From contig JAQYVX010000001.1 in assembly GCA_030145305.1 (NCBI GenBank), positions 186,001-250,000 on the forward strand: a DNA stretch of 64,000 nt, written 5' to 3'. The stretch's first letter is position 1, and every line of letters begins with the position of its first letter. The notes below the pieces were generated by a model that searched no databases, had not been told where the DNA came from, and saw nothing but the letters and a program-made list of their open reading frames with translations. Shown in pieces: positions 51,217 through 60,200 of the stretch. This DNA is from Halarcobacter sp. (lineage in GTDB: Bacteria > Campylobacterota > Campylobacteria > Campylobacterales > Arcobacteraceae). Position numbers and translations under genes: made by a program.

Positions 51217-52275
51217 TTGTTTGATTATAAAACACTGAAAAAAGCATTATTTTTCTTTCAGCCTGAAACTGCACACAATATTGCAGAACTAGGTTTAAGA
51301 ATATTACCAAAATGTAAACTGCTAAATAATTACATGGTCAATAAAAATTTTATTATGAATCCAAAACTTTCACAAGAAATAGATGGTATTAAATTTTTAA
51401 ACCCAGTTGGATTAGCGGCTGGTTTTGATAAAAATGCAACTGTTATAAAATCAATGCCCGCACTTGGATTTGGATTTACAGAAATTGGGACAATGACTCC
51501 AAGAGCGCAAGAAGGAAACCCAAAACCTAGAATGTTTAGATATCCTTCATTAAATTCAGTTCAAAATGCAATGGGATTTAATAACGAAGGTTCAGCGAAA
51601 GTTTTAAGTAACTTAAAAAAAGTTTACCCTTTTTCTATTCCTATTGGAGCAAATATTGGAAAGAATAAAACAACTCCAGAAGAGTTTGCCTTATTAGATT
51701 ATAAAACCTTAATTAGAAAATTTGAAAAGGCAAGTGATTATCTAGTAATTAATATCTCAAGTCCTAATACACCTAATTTAAGAGACTTGCAAAATGAAAA
51801 ATTTATTACTGATCTTTTTACTATGGCAAAAGAGCTAACAGTTAAGCCAATTTATTTGAAAATTGCTCCTGATATGGAAGTTGATGTTGCCCTTGAACTT
51901 TGTAATACAGCTGTAAAGGCAGGTGCTTCAGGTATTATTGCTACTAATACAACAATTGATTATTCACTTGTTCCTCAAGCTAAAGACTTTGGTGGATTAA
52001 GTGGAGCTTGTTTGACTGAAAAATCTTACAATTTATTTAAAGAAATTGCTACTTCACTTTATGGAAAAACAACATTGATTTCTGTTGGTGGGATTTCTAC
52101 AGCAGAAGAAGCATACAAAAGATTAAAAGCTGGTGCATCTTTAGTTCAAGCATACACAGGAATGATTTTTGAAGGTCCTTCGATGGTTAGAAATATCAAT
52201 GAAGAGATTTTAGATCTAATGCAAAAAGATGGGTTCAATAATATATCTGAAGTTATTGGCTCAGATTTAAAATAA
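51217..52275 (+). CDS. pyrD: dihydroorotate dehydrogenase (quinone), class 2
   Basis: The 352-residue FMN enzyme oxidises dihydroorotate to orotate with quinone in pyrimidine synthesis. The N-terminal extension KKALFFFQPETAHNIAELGLRIL anchors it to the membrane and defines class 2. Core motifs are NPVGLAAGFDKNA, INISSPNTPNLR (catalytic Ser), IIATNTT and ISVGGISTAEEAY. It starts at TTG 51217 behind AAAAAAGGGAAG. Confidence 0.95.
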   Translation: MFDYKTLKKALFFFQPETAHNIAELGLRILPKCKLLNNYMVNKNFIMNPKLSQEIDGIKFLNPVGLAAGFDKNATVIKSMPALGFGFTEIGTMTPRAQEGNPKPRMFRYPSLNSVQNAMGFNNEGSAKVLSNLKKVYPFSIPIGANIGKNKTTPEEFALLDYKTLIRKFEKASDYLVINISSPNTPNLRDLQNEKFITDLFTMAKELTVKPIYLKIAPDMEVDVALELCNTAVKAGASGIIATNTTIDYSLVPQAKDFGGLSGACLTEKSYNLFKEIATSLYGKTTLISVGGISTAEEAYKRLKAGASLVQAYTGMIFEGPSMVRNINEEILDLMQKDGFNNISEVIGSDLK

Positions 52276-52298
52276 ATAAATTTAAATAAGGAACATTT

Positions 52299-53615
52299 TT
52301 GAAAAAAATATTAATATCTTTTTTGTTCTTTGTATTTTTTACAGGAGAATTAATGAGTAAGAGTTTACCAAAGTATCATACTAAGACTTTAGAAAATGGT
52401 TTGAAAATAGTTGTTATCCCAATGGATAATGGATCAAATGTAGTATCTACAAATATATTTTATAATGTAGGTAGTAGAAATGAAATTATGGGAAAATCTG
52501 GTATTGCTCATATGCTTGAACATCTAAATTTTAAATCTACAAAAAACCTAAAAGCTGGGGAGTTTGATGAAATAGTTAAAGGATTTGGAGGAGTTAATAA
52601 TGCTTCAACATCATTTGATTATACAAAATATTATATAACTTCAAGTTCTAAAAACATGGATACTTCTTTAAAACTTTTCTCTGAATTAATGCAAAATCTA
52701 ACATTAAAAGATGAAGAGTTTCAACCAGAAAGAGATGTAGTTGCAGAAGAAAGACGTTGGAGAACTGATAATAATCCTATGGGATATTTACAGTATAGAC
52801 TTTTTAATAATGCCTATATTTATCATCCATACCATTGGACACCAATTGGGTTTACAAATGATATAAAAAATTGGTCAATTGAAGATATAAGAGATTTTCA
52901 TAGCACTTATTATCAACCAAAAAATGCAATTGTTGTAATTTCAGGAGATATAAAAAAAGAAGAAGCATTTAAATCAACTACGAAACATTTTGCAAAAATT
53001 CAAAATACTAAAGAGATTAAATCTGTTCTTCATACAATTGAACCTAAACAAGATGGTGAAAAAAATATAGTAATTCATAAAGATACACAAGTTGAAATGC
53101 TTGCAATGGCTTATCATATTCCAAATTTTGCCCATGAAGATCAAGTTGCTTTAAGTGCCTTAAGTGAACTTTTAAGCTCAGGAAAGAGTTCTTATTTACA
53201 AAAAGTATTAGTTGATGAAAAAAGATTAGTAAATTCTGTTTACGCTTATAATTTAGAACTAACAGACCCAGGACTTTTTATGTTCGTAGCTGTTTGTAAT
53301 CAAGGTGTAAAAGCAAAAGATGTAAAAAAAGAGATTAATAAAATTATTCAAAATATAAAAGATGGAAAGATAACAAAAGAAGAAATTAATAAAATTAAGA
53401 TTAATACAAAAGCTGATTTTATTTTCTCTCTTGAAAGTTCAAGTTCAGTAGCTTCTTTATATGGTAGTTATTTTGTAAGAGATAATGTTAAACCACTTTT
53501 TGAATATGAAGAAAAAATTGAGAACTTAAAGAAAAAGGATATTGTAGAAGTTGTAAATAAATATTTAACTAGTAAAAATTCTACAACATTAATTTTAAAA
53601 CCAGATGACAAATAA
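52299..53615 (+). CDS. M16-family zinc peptidase (exported)
   Basis: The 438-residue insulinase-type peptidase has an N-terminal signal (KKILISFLFFVFFTGELMS). The inverted zinc motif HMLEH is near residue 73, followed by a third ligand in the EERRWRTDNN region (about 150). The C-terminal non-catalytic half completes the clamshell. It probably degrades short peptides in the periplasm. It starts at TTG 52299 after AAGGAACATTT. It lies between pyrD and dapA, as in related genomes. Confidence 0.88.
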   Translation: MKKILISFLFFVFFTGELMSKSLPKYHTKTLENGLKIVVIPMDNGSNVVSTNIFYNVGSRNEIMGKSGIAHMLEHLNFKSTKNLKAGEFDEIVKGFGGVNNASTSFDYTKYYITSSSKNMDTSLKLFSELMQNLTLKDEEFQPERDVVAEERRWRTDNNPMGYLQYRLFNNAYIYHPYHWTPIGFTNDIKNWSIEDIRDFHSTYYQPKNAIVVISGDIKKEEAFKSTTKHFAKIQNTKEIKSVLHTIEPKQDGEKNIVIHKDTQVEMLAMAYHIPNFAHEDQVALSALSELLSSGKSSYLQKVLVDEKRLVNSVYAYNLELTDPGLFMFVAVCNQGVKAKDVKKEINKIIQNIKDGKITKEEINKIKINTKADFIFSLESSSSVASLYGSYFVRDNVKPLFEYEEKIENLKKKDIVEVVNKYLTSKNSTTLILKPDDK

Positions 53616-53650
53616 ACAAGTAAAACATAAACATTAGAAGGGAAGAGTAT

Positions 53651-54538
53651 ATGAATATTATTACAGGTGCTATGACTGCACTTATAACACCATTTAAAAA
53701 TGGAAAAGTTGATACAGCGAAATATGAATATCTAATTAATAGACAAATAGAACAAGGTATGAATGCTGTAGTTCCAGTTGGGACAACAGGAGAAAGTGCT
53801 ACATTATCACATGCAGAGCATAAAGAGTGTATTGAAATTGCAGTTGCGATTTGTAAAGGTACAAACGTAAAAGTAATAGCAGGAGCTGGTTCTAATGCAA
53901 CACATGAAGCCTGCGATATTGCAAAGCATGCACAAGCTGTTGGAGCTGATGGACTTTTATCAGTTACACCATATTATAACAAACCTACACAAGAAGGTTT
54001 ATATCAACACTATAAAGCAATTGCGCAATCTGTAGAAATTCCTTTTATGCTTTATAATGTTCCAGGACGTACATCTGTTGATTTAGAAGCAGATACAGCT
54101 ATTAGACTTTATGATGATGTTAAAAATATTTATGCAATCAAAGAAGCAACAGGTTCACTAGAACGAGCTATTGAAATTTCATCACAAAGACCTGATTTTT
54201 GTATAGTATCAGGAGACGACGCAATTGATTTTCCTATGTTAGCAAATGGAGCAAAAGGTATAATCTCTGTTACAGCAAATTTACTTCCTAATTTAAAATC
54301 AAAATTAGTACATAGTACATTTGAAGGTGACTTTGATACAGCGAGAGCTATTAATAATGATTTATATAAATTAAATAAAGCATTATTTGTTGAAGCTAAT
54401 CCAATTCCAATTAAAGCAATTATGTATCTTGCTGGATTATTGGATACATTAGAATATAGACTTCCATTAACAGCTCCAAGCAAAGAAACAATGAAAAATT
54501 TAGAAGAAGTATTAAAATATTATGAGGTAAAAAAATAA
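53651..54538 (+). CDS. dapA: 4-hydroxy-tetrahydrodipicolinate synthase
   Basis: The 295-residue TIM-barrel enzyme condenses pyruvate with aspartate semialdehyde in lysine and diaminopimelate synthesis. Motifs are GTTGESATLSHAEH (substrate site), MLYNVPGRT (catalytic Tyr) and YAIKEATGS (Schiff-base Lys, about 162). The stop overlaps the next start by one base (TAATG). Confidence 0.95.
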   Translation: MNIITGAMTALITPFKNGKVDTAKYEYLINRQIEQGMNAVVPVGTTGESATLSHAEHKECIEIAVAICKGTNVKVIAGAGSNATHEACDIAKHAQAVGADGLLSVTPYYNKPTQEGLYQHYKAIAQSVEIPFMLYNVPGRTSVDLEADTAIRLYDDVKNIYAIKEATGSLERAIEISSQRPDFCIVSGDDAIDFPMLANGAKGIISVTANLLPNLKSKLVHSTFEGDFDTARAINNDLYKLNKALFVEANPIPIKAIMYLAGLLDTLEYRLPLTAPSKETMKNLEEVLKYYEVKK

Positions 54539-55329
54539 TGAGTAAAAAGATGGAGAGTAGTATGAAGGGTAAAACATTAGTAATTTCTGGGGGAACTAAA
54601 GGTATTGGAAAAGCAAATGTATATAAATTTGCAGAAAATGGAGTAAATGTTGCATTTACTTATAATTCAAATAAAGAAATTGCCCTAGAAATTTGTAATG
54701 ATGTTGAAGAAAAATACGGAGTAAAGTGTAAATGTTACCCATTTAATGTATTAGAACCTGAAACATATAAAGAACTTTTTTTAGAAATTGATAAAGACTT
54801 TGATAGAGTTGACTTTTTTATCTCAAACGCAATGATTTATGGTCGTGCTGTTGTTGGTGGATATGGTAAATTTATGAAATTAAAACCAAGAGGTTTAAAT
54901 AATATTTATACTGCAACTGTAAATGCTTTTGTTTGTGGTTCTCAACAAGCTGCAAAAAGAATGGAAAAAGTTGGAGGAGGAGCTATTGTTTCTTTATCTT
55001 CAACAGGAAACTTAGTATATATTCAAAACTATTCAGGTCATGGGACTAATAAAGCAGCTGTTGAAGCAATGGTTAGATATGCAGCAACTGAATTAGGAGA
55101 AATGAAGATTAGAGTAAATGCAGTTTCAGGTGGTCCTATTGATACAGATGCTCTAAAAGCATTTACAAATTATGAAGAAGTAAAACAAAAAACTGCTGAA
55201 TTCTCTCCTTTAGATAGAATTGGTCAACCAGAAGATTTAGCACAATCATGTTATTTCCTATGTACACAAGAAGCATCTTGGATTACAGGTCATACCTTAA
55301 TCGTTGATGGTGGGACAACATTTAAATAA
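54538..55329 (+). CDS. SDR oxidoreductase, FabL-like enoyl-ACP reductase candidate
   Basis: The 263-residue SDR has ISGGTKGIGKANV as the cofactor motif. Instead of the usual Tyr-x3-Lys it has YSGHGTNK, i.e. Tyr-x6-Lys. That spacing is the hallmark of enoyl-ACP reductases (FabI/FabL), so it may reduce enoyl-ACP in fatty acid synthesis. The C-terminal SWITGHTLIVDGGTTF is standard. ATG 54538 overlaps dapA; a second in-frame ATG at 54562 has a better GGAGAG site and would remove eight residues. Its operon with pgsA, a lipid gene, agrees with a lipid role. Confidence 0.75.
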   Translation: MSKKMESSMKGKTLVISGGTKGIGKANVYKFAENGVNVAFTYNSNKEIALEICNDVEEKYGVKCKCYPFNVLEPETYKELFLEIDKDFDRVDFFISNAMIYGRAVVGGYGKFMKLKPRGLNNIYTATVNAFVCGSQQAAKRMEKVGGGAIVSLSSTGNLVYIQNYSGHGTNKAAVEAMVRYAATELGEMKIRVNAVSGGPIDTDALKAFTNYEEVKQKTAEFSPLDRIGQPEDLAQSCYFLCTQEASWITGHTLIVDGGTTFK

Positions 55330-55871
55330 TGTCAAATGCTCTTAATGTTCCAAATCTTTTAGCCCTATTTCGTATTGCGCTAGCTCCATTAATGTTATGG
55401 TTTTTAGTTGATAGAGATAGTGCTATTTTTTCTACTTGGCATCCAAGTTGGCTTGATTATTTTGCAGGATTAATATTTGTAATTGCTTCAGTTACAGATT
55501 TTTTTGATGGTTTTATAGCAAGGTCTTGGAATCAAATGACAAAATTAGGGGCAATACTAGACCCTCTTGCTGATAAGATGTTGATGTTAGCTGGGTTTTT
55601 AGGTCTTATGGTAATGAATAGAGCTAGTGCTTGGGCTGTATTTTTAATTCTTTCAAGAGAATTTTTTATTACAGGACTTAGAGTAGTTGCTGTTAGTGAA
55701 AATAAAAGTGTTGCTTCAACAATGGCAGGAAAAATAAAAACTGTTGTTCAAATGATAGCAATAGGTTTTTTAATAATGAACTGGCCTTTTGCAACTGCTC
55801 TTTTATGGCTAGCTGTTTTACTTACTTTATACTCAGGATATGAGTATACAAGGGATTATTTTACAAATTAA
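55329..55871 (+). CDS. pgsA: CDP-diacylglycerol--glycerol-3-phosphate 3-phosphatidyltransferase
   Basis: The 180-residue integral membrane enzyme makes phosphatidylglycerophosphate. The CDP-alcohol phosphotransferase signature DGx2ARx8Gx3Dx3D is complete in DGFIARSWNQMTKLGAILD followed by PLAD. There are about five hydrophobic helices. It starts at ATG 55329, overlapping the previous stop by one base. Confidence 0.93.
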   Translation: MSNALNVPNLLALFRIALAPLMLWFLVDRDSAIFSTWHPSWLDYFAGLIFVIASVTDFFDGFIARSWNQMTKLGAILDPLADKMLMLAGFLGLMVMNRASAWAVFLILSREFFITGLRVVAVSENKSVASTMAGKIKTVVQMIAIGFLIMNWPFATALLWLAVLLTLYSGYEYTRDYFTN

Positions 55872-55893
55872 TATAAATTAACTGGAGTTTTTT

Positions 55894-56946
55894 TTGGGTA
55901 CTATTACTTTTTTACTTGTTTTATCTTTTTTAGTTTTTTTTCATGAACTAGGCCATTTTCTAGCTGCACGATATTTTGGTGTTACAGTTCAAGTTTTTTC
56001 AATAGGATTTGGGAAGCAAGTATATTCAAAAGTTTGGGCTGGTACTAAATGGCAAATAGCACTTATACCTTTAGGTGGTTATGTAAAAATGAAAGGCCAA
56101 GATGATACAAAACCAGGACTAGAAGAAGCTGGTGATGATTCATACAACAACAAAAAGCCTTGGCAAAGAATAATAATACTTTTTGCAGGCCCTTTTGCAA
56201 ACTTTTTACTTGCGGGAATCTTATATTTTGTAATTGCACTTGCAGGTGCAAATTCTTTAAGTCCTACAGTTGGAAAACTTCAAGTAAATTCTCCTGCACT
56301 TAGAGCTGGAATTCAAGAGAATGATGTAATTGTTAGAATTAATAATAAAGAGATAAAAACTTGGGAAGATATAGGAAAATTTATTAGATCTACTCAAGGA
56401 CCTTTAACTTTTTATATAAAAAGAAATGGGAATTTAATTTCTAAAACTATAAATCCACATATTTCAGATGCACAAAATATATTTAAAGAAAAAATCAAAA
56501 AAAGAATGATTGGTATTTCTCCTGCGCCAAAACTAGTAACAATATATCATGACCCTATTTCTGCTCTTAGTTTTGCATATGACAAAACAATTCAATCATC
56601 AACAATGATATTTCAAGGTGTACAAAAATTAATTCAAGGCGTTGTTCCAAGTAGTGAAATTGGTGGAGTTATTACGATAGGAAAAGTTATTTCAGATGCA
56701 AGTGAGTCTTCTATTATTGCTCTTTTTGCAATCACTGCTTTAATATCAGTAAACCTAGGTGTTTTGAATTTACTTCCAATTCCTGCTCTTGATGGCGGAC
56801 ATATAATGTTTAATTTATATGAAATTATTTTTAGAAGAAAACCAAGTGAACAAGTGTTTATGTTTCTTACAATTGCTGGATGGATAATTTTAGCTTCACT
56901 TATGTTACTTGGAATTTATAATGATATTACTAGATTATTAGGATAA
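55894..56946 (+). CDS. rseP: RIP metalloprotease RseP
   Basis: The 350-residue site-2-type intramembrane protease has HELGH at residues 17-21 in the first helix, one PDZ domain (about 115-190: VNSPALRAGIQENDVIVRINNKEI) and the LNLLPIPALDGGH motif near the C-terminus with the third zinc ligand. It cleaves membrane-bound anti-sigma factors or leftover signal peptides. It starts at TTG 55894 behind ACTGGAG. Confidence 0.93.
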   Translation: MGTITFLLVLSFLVFFHELGHFLAARYFGVTVQVFSIGFGKQVYSKVWAGTKWQIALIPLGGYVKMKGQDDTKPGLEEAGDDSYNNKKPWQRIIILFAGPFANFLLAGILYFVIALAGANSLSPTVGKLQVNSPALRAGIQENDVIVRINNKEIKTWEDIGKFIRSTQGPLTFYIKRNGNLISKTINPHISDAQNIFKEKIKKRMIGISPAPKLVTIYHDPISALSFAYDKTIQSSTMIFQGVQKLIQGVVPSSEIGGVITIGKVISDASESSIIALFAITALISVNLGVLNLLPIPALDGGHIMFNLYEIIFRRKPSEQVFMFLTIAGWIILASLMLLGIYNDITRLLG

Positions 56947-56949
56947 AAA

Positions 56950-57627
56950 ATGGAAAAACAAATTGCTGTAAAAAACTTAGATAATTTAATCACAAAAGTA
57001 GAAGCTGCAAGATTAAGAGTTTCAGAACATCATATTGTAAAAATAATTGGTATTTCAAAATATTCTGAAGCTTCAGATATTGCTACTCTTTATAGTGCAG
57101 GTCAAAGAGCCTTTGGAGAGAATAAAGTTCAAGATTTAAAAACAAAGAGTGAAGAACTTGATGAACTTCCACTTGAATGGCATTTTGTAGGAAGATTACA
57201 AAAAAATAAAATCAACAATCTAATTGATTTAAAACCTACTTTAGTGCACTCTTTAGACTCTTTAGATTTAGCAGAAGAATTGAATAAAAAGCTTGAAGCC
57301 AAAAATAGAACTATGGCTTGTTTACTTCAAATTAATTCAAGCCATGAAGATAGTAAAGCTGGAGTTCTTCCAGAAGAAGCAATAGAAATTTATAAACAAA
57401 TTTTAGACTCATGTCCTAATATAAAACTAAAAGGTCTTATGAGTATTGGCGCACATAGCCAAGATAGAGATATAATAAAGAAATCGTTTATCACAACAAA
57501 AAATATTTATGATAAATTAGTTCCTTTTGGAGCAAAATATTGCTCAATGGGTATGAGTTCAGATTTTGAATTAGCTATTTCATCTGGTTCAAATATGATA
57601 AGAGTAGGTTCATCTCTCTTTAAATAA
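56950..57627 (+). CDS. YggS-family pyridoxal phosphate homeostasis protein
   Basis: The 225-residue PLP-binding barrel protein of the YggS/PROSC family buffers PLP and affects amino acid pools. It has the Schiff-base lysine in KIIGISKYSEAS (about 36) and the phosphate loop SSGSNMIRVGSSLF at the C-terminus. FGENKVQDLKTKSEEL and WHFVGRLQKNKI are typical. It lies 3 bases after rseP. Confidence 0.93.
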   Translation: MEKQIAVKNLDNLITKVEAARLRVSEHHIVKIIGISKYSEASDIATLYSAGQRAFGENKVQDLKTKSEELDELPLEWHFVGRLQKNKINNLIDLKPTLVHSLDSLDLAEELNKKLEAKNRTMACLLQINSSHEDSKAGVLPEEAIEIYKQILDSCPNIKLKGLMSIGAHSQDRDIIKKSFITTKNIYDKLVPFGAKYCSMGMSSDFELAISSGSNMIRVGSSLFK

Positions 57628-57642
57628 TATAAAAGGTTCAAA

Positions 57643-59139
57643 TTGAAAACAATTAAAGATGTTGAAAGATGGTTAGAGCAACATGATATCAAAAATTATT
57701 CTGTTAGTAGAAGTTTAAATGTAAATGTAAATGGAAATGTAAATTTAAAAAATAAAGTTGAAGAAGCTTTTATACCCGTAAGATTCGAAAAAGTAAATGG
57801 TTACTTTGATGTTAGTTATAATAATTTAGAATCTTTAGAAGGTTCACCCAATGAAGTTCAAAAAGATTTTAATTGTTCTCATAACAAATTAAGTTCTTTA
57901 TTTGGAGCTCCACATAGTGTAGGAGATTTCAATTGTTCTCATAATTTAATCTCAAGTTTATCTTATTCTCCTAAAGAAATTGAAGGATTTTTTAATTGTT
58001 CAAATAATAAACTAACTTCAATTGAAGGAAGTCCTAGGACTATAAAAGGTTATTATAAATGTTCAAGTAATTATCTGCTATCTTTAAAAGGTGCTCCTAG
58101 AACTATTCTACAATACTTTGACTGCTCAGATAATGATATTGATAGTTTACAAGATGGACCCATGAGTATTGGTCAAGATTACATTTGCTTTAATAATAAA
58201 CTAAGAGGTTTGGATAATATTGCAAATGAAATAGGTTGGGATGTAATAACTGATATAAATTTAAATCATATACCTTCTAGTCTATTTGATGAGAAACATA
58301 AATATTGGAGATACAAAGGTAATGAGGTTATTAAACATATTTATAAACCTATTGTTGCATTTGAGAAAAAAGAAGATATTAGTAAATGGTTAATCAAAAA
58401 AAGCATTAAAAGTTTTACAATTTTAAAAGATAATTCTATAAATGTTGATGGTGATGTTAAATTAGCTAATGCACTTGATAATTTCCAACAAATACCTGTA
58501 AAGTTTAATGAAGTTAATGGAACTTTTGATGTTAGTGATAATGTATTAACCTCTTTAAATGGTTCTCCTAAAAAGGTGTTAGGTGATTTTTTAGCTTATA
58601 AAAATGAACTAACATCTTTAAAAGGTGCACCTAAAGAAGTTGGAAGAAATTTTGTTGTCTTAAAAAACAATATTCGTTCATTATTATATTCTCCTAATTA
58701 TGTGGGTGAAGATTTTATTTGTTCTCATAATCCTTTAACTAGTTTAGAAGGATTAGTAAGTGTTAAAGGTTCTGTATTTACAAGTGTTTTAATATCTTCT
58801 TTAAAGTGTAGTGAATTCTCTTATAATTCTGTAATTACATATAAATATGAAGGTATTGCAATAATGGAATACTTAGATAAAGAGTTTGTTACTTTAACCC
58901 AAGAAGAAATAGTTTATATAAAAACTAGAGAAAATTTAAAAAATGCCATTAATAGAATGATTAATGATAATGTATTAACAAAAGAAATGATTAGTAATAG
59001 CCTTCTTAAAAACCTTGAAAAATATAAACTATTAGATATAAAGAAAAAAGTTATAACTATTAGAGATGCAAAAGAGTTTAGAAAAAAAGCATTAAGTGAA
59101 GAAGAAATTATCGAGTCAGTTTTTAATATGGAAATCTAA
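57643..59139 (+). CDS. two-module leucine-rich-like repeat protein
   Basis: The 498-residue soluble protein is built from ~20-residue repeats of the form SLEGSPxxVxGxFxCSxNxLT. There are about eight copies at 55-195 and about six at 290-380. Each block is preceded by a matching head: WLEQHDIKNYSVSRSLNVNVNGNVNL (about 9-34) and WLIKKSIKSFTILKDNSINVDGDVKL (about 249-274). The whole unit is therefore internally duplicated. Similar repeats occur in phage, giant-virus and bacterial proteins as binding scaffolds. The C-terminal ~100 residues are helical. It has no signal peptide. It starts at TTG 57643 behind AAAGG. The function is unknown. Confidence 0.7.
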   Translation: MKTIKDVERWLEQHDIKNYSVSRSLNVNVNGNVNLKNKVEEAFIPVRFEKVNGYFDVSYNNLESLEGSPNEVQKDFNCSHNKLSSLFGAPHSVGDFNCSHNLISSLSYSPKEIEGFFNCSNNKLTSIEGSPRTIKGYYKCSSNYLLSLKGAPRTILQYFDCSDNDIDSLQDGPMSIGQDYICFNNKLRGLDNIANEIGWDVITDINLNHIPSSLFDEKHKYWRYKGNEVIKHIYKPIVAFEKKEDISKWLIKKSIKSFTILKDNSINVDGDVKLANALDNFQQIPVKFNEVNGTFDVSDNVLTSLNGSPKKVLGDFLAYKNELTSLKGAPKEVGRNFVVLKNNIRSLLYSPNYVGEDFICSHNPLTSLEGLVSVKGSVFTSVLISSLKCSEFSYNSVITYKYEGIAIMEYLDKEFVTLTQEEIVYIKTRENLKNAINRMINDNVLTKEMISNSLLKNLEKYKLLDIKKKVITIRDAKEFRKKALSEEEIIESVFNMEI

Positions 59140-59147
59140 ATCTAATT

Positions 59148-59384
59148 ATGAAAATTTCTAATAATTATAATAACTATGATTCTATTATTAATGAAAATCT
59201 AAAAAAAGAAAAAATTTCTCCGATAAGAAGAATAAAAGGCTACTTTGAAGCTTTTAGAGTAGATTTAAGTCAAAGAGCCTTAAATAGTAAAGAGATGGAA
59301 GACCCAGATATAAATTTTCCTACGTATAATAGCGATGTGCTTCAATACTCAGAAAATTTAAATCTAATTTTCAAACCTTATTAA
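59148..59384 (+). CDS. small hypothetical protein
   Basis: This is a 78-residue unrecognised protein with a basic middle (KKEKISPIRRIKGYFEAFRVDLSQRAL) and an acidic tail. It lies 8 bases after the repeat-protein gene and may be a translationally coupled partner. Its own ribosome binding site is weak. Length, codon use and position make it plausible, but not certain. Confidence 0.45.
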   Translation: MKISNNYNNYDSIINENLKKEKISPIRRIKGYFEAFRVDLSQRALNSKEMEDPDINFPTYNSDVLQYSENLNLIFKPY

Positions 59385-59386
59385 GT

Positions 59387-59410
59387 AGTTTTACATAAAT
59401 TTGTAAAACT
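59387..59410. terminator. hairpin terminator between convergent genes
   Basis: AGTTTTACA and TGTAAAACT pair perfectly around TAAATT, between the small hypothetical gene and trpC. Confidence 0.65.
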
Positions 59411-59411
59411 G

Positions 59412-60200
59412 TTAAAGTGCTTTTTTAAATTTCTTCAACTCTTCTTCTATTGAAGGAACTCTCATAAAATGTTCACCAATTAAAAAAGCATCAGCTCCTA
59501 TAGAACTTAATCTTTGAATTGTTTCTACATTTGAAACACCAGATTCTGCTACTATTATTTTCCCATTCGGAATCATTGGAATTAATTGATCACACAAGGT
59601 CATATCCATTTCAAAAGTTTCAAGATTTCTATGATTAATACCAATAATATTAGCACCACATTTCATAGCTTTTGTTAAATCTTCTTTGTCATGTATTTCA
59701 ACTAATACTTCAAGTCCTAAATGAAGAGCATATGCATATAAATCTTTTAATTCTTTTGTAGATAAAGATTTTGCAATAAGTAAAATAAAATCAGCACCAT
59801 ATACTAAAGCTTCAACAATTTGATATTTATCTAAAATAAAATCTTTTCTTAAAAGTGGTGTTGGAACATATCTTCTAATTTGAGTTAAATATTCTAAATT
59901 TCCTTGAAAATAATGAGGCTCTGTTAAAACAGAAATTGCATTTGCTCCATTTTTAGAGTATTCTTGTGCTATAAATAAAGGATCAAAATCCTCTTTTATA
60001 ACACCTTTAGAAGGACTTGCTTTTTTAACTTCTGCAATAATTCTTATTGGCTCATCTTTTGTAGAGGTAAGATATGGTTTTACGTCTCTTGGAGGATAAG
60101 GATTTGCACTTAAACTTCTTCCTAACCAATCAATTGAATAATCTTTTTTTCTTTTTTCAACATCTTCTTTTGTTCTTCTATTTATTTCATCTAAAATCAC
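59412..60200 (-). CDS. trpC: indole-3-glycerol phosphate synthase
   Basis: The 262-residue TIM-barrel enzyme of tryptophan synthesis has an N-terminal [19 protein letters not shown] helix, [15 protein letters not shown] (substrate lysine), [41 protein letters not shown] and [13 protein letters not shown]. All catalytic segments are present. The gene overlaps the upstream TPR lipoprotein gene by 4 bases. It is apart from other trp genes. Confidence 0.95.
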   Translation of the reverse strand: MILDEINRRTKEDVEKRKKDYSIDWLGRSLSANPYPPRDVKPYLTSTKDEPIRIIAEVKKASPSKGVIKEDFDPLFIAQEYSKNGANAISVLTEPHYFQGNLEYLTQIRRYVPTPLLRKDFILDKYQIVEALVYGADFILLIAKSLSTKELKDLYAYALHLGLEVLVEIHDKEDLTKAMKCGANIIGINHRNLETFEMDMTLCDQLIPMIPNGKIIVAESGVSNVETIQRLSSIGADAFLIGEHFMRVPSIEEELKKFKKAL

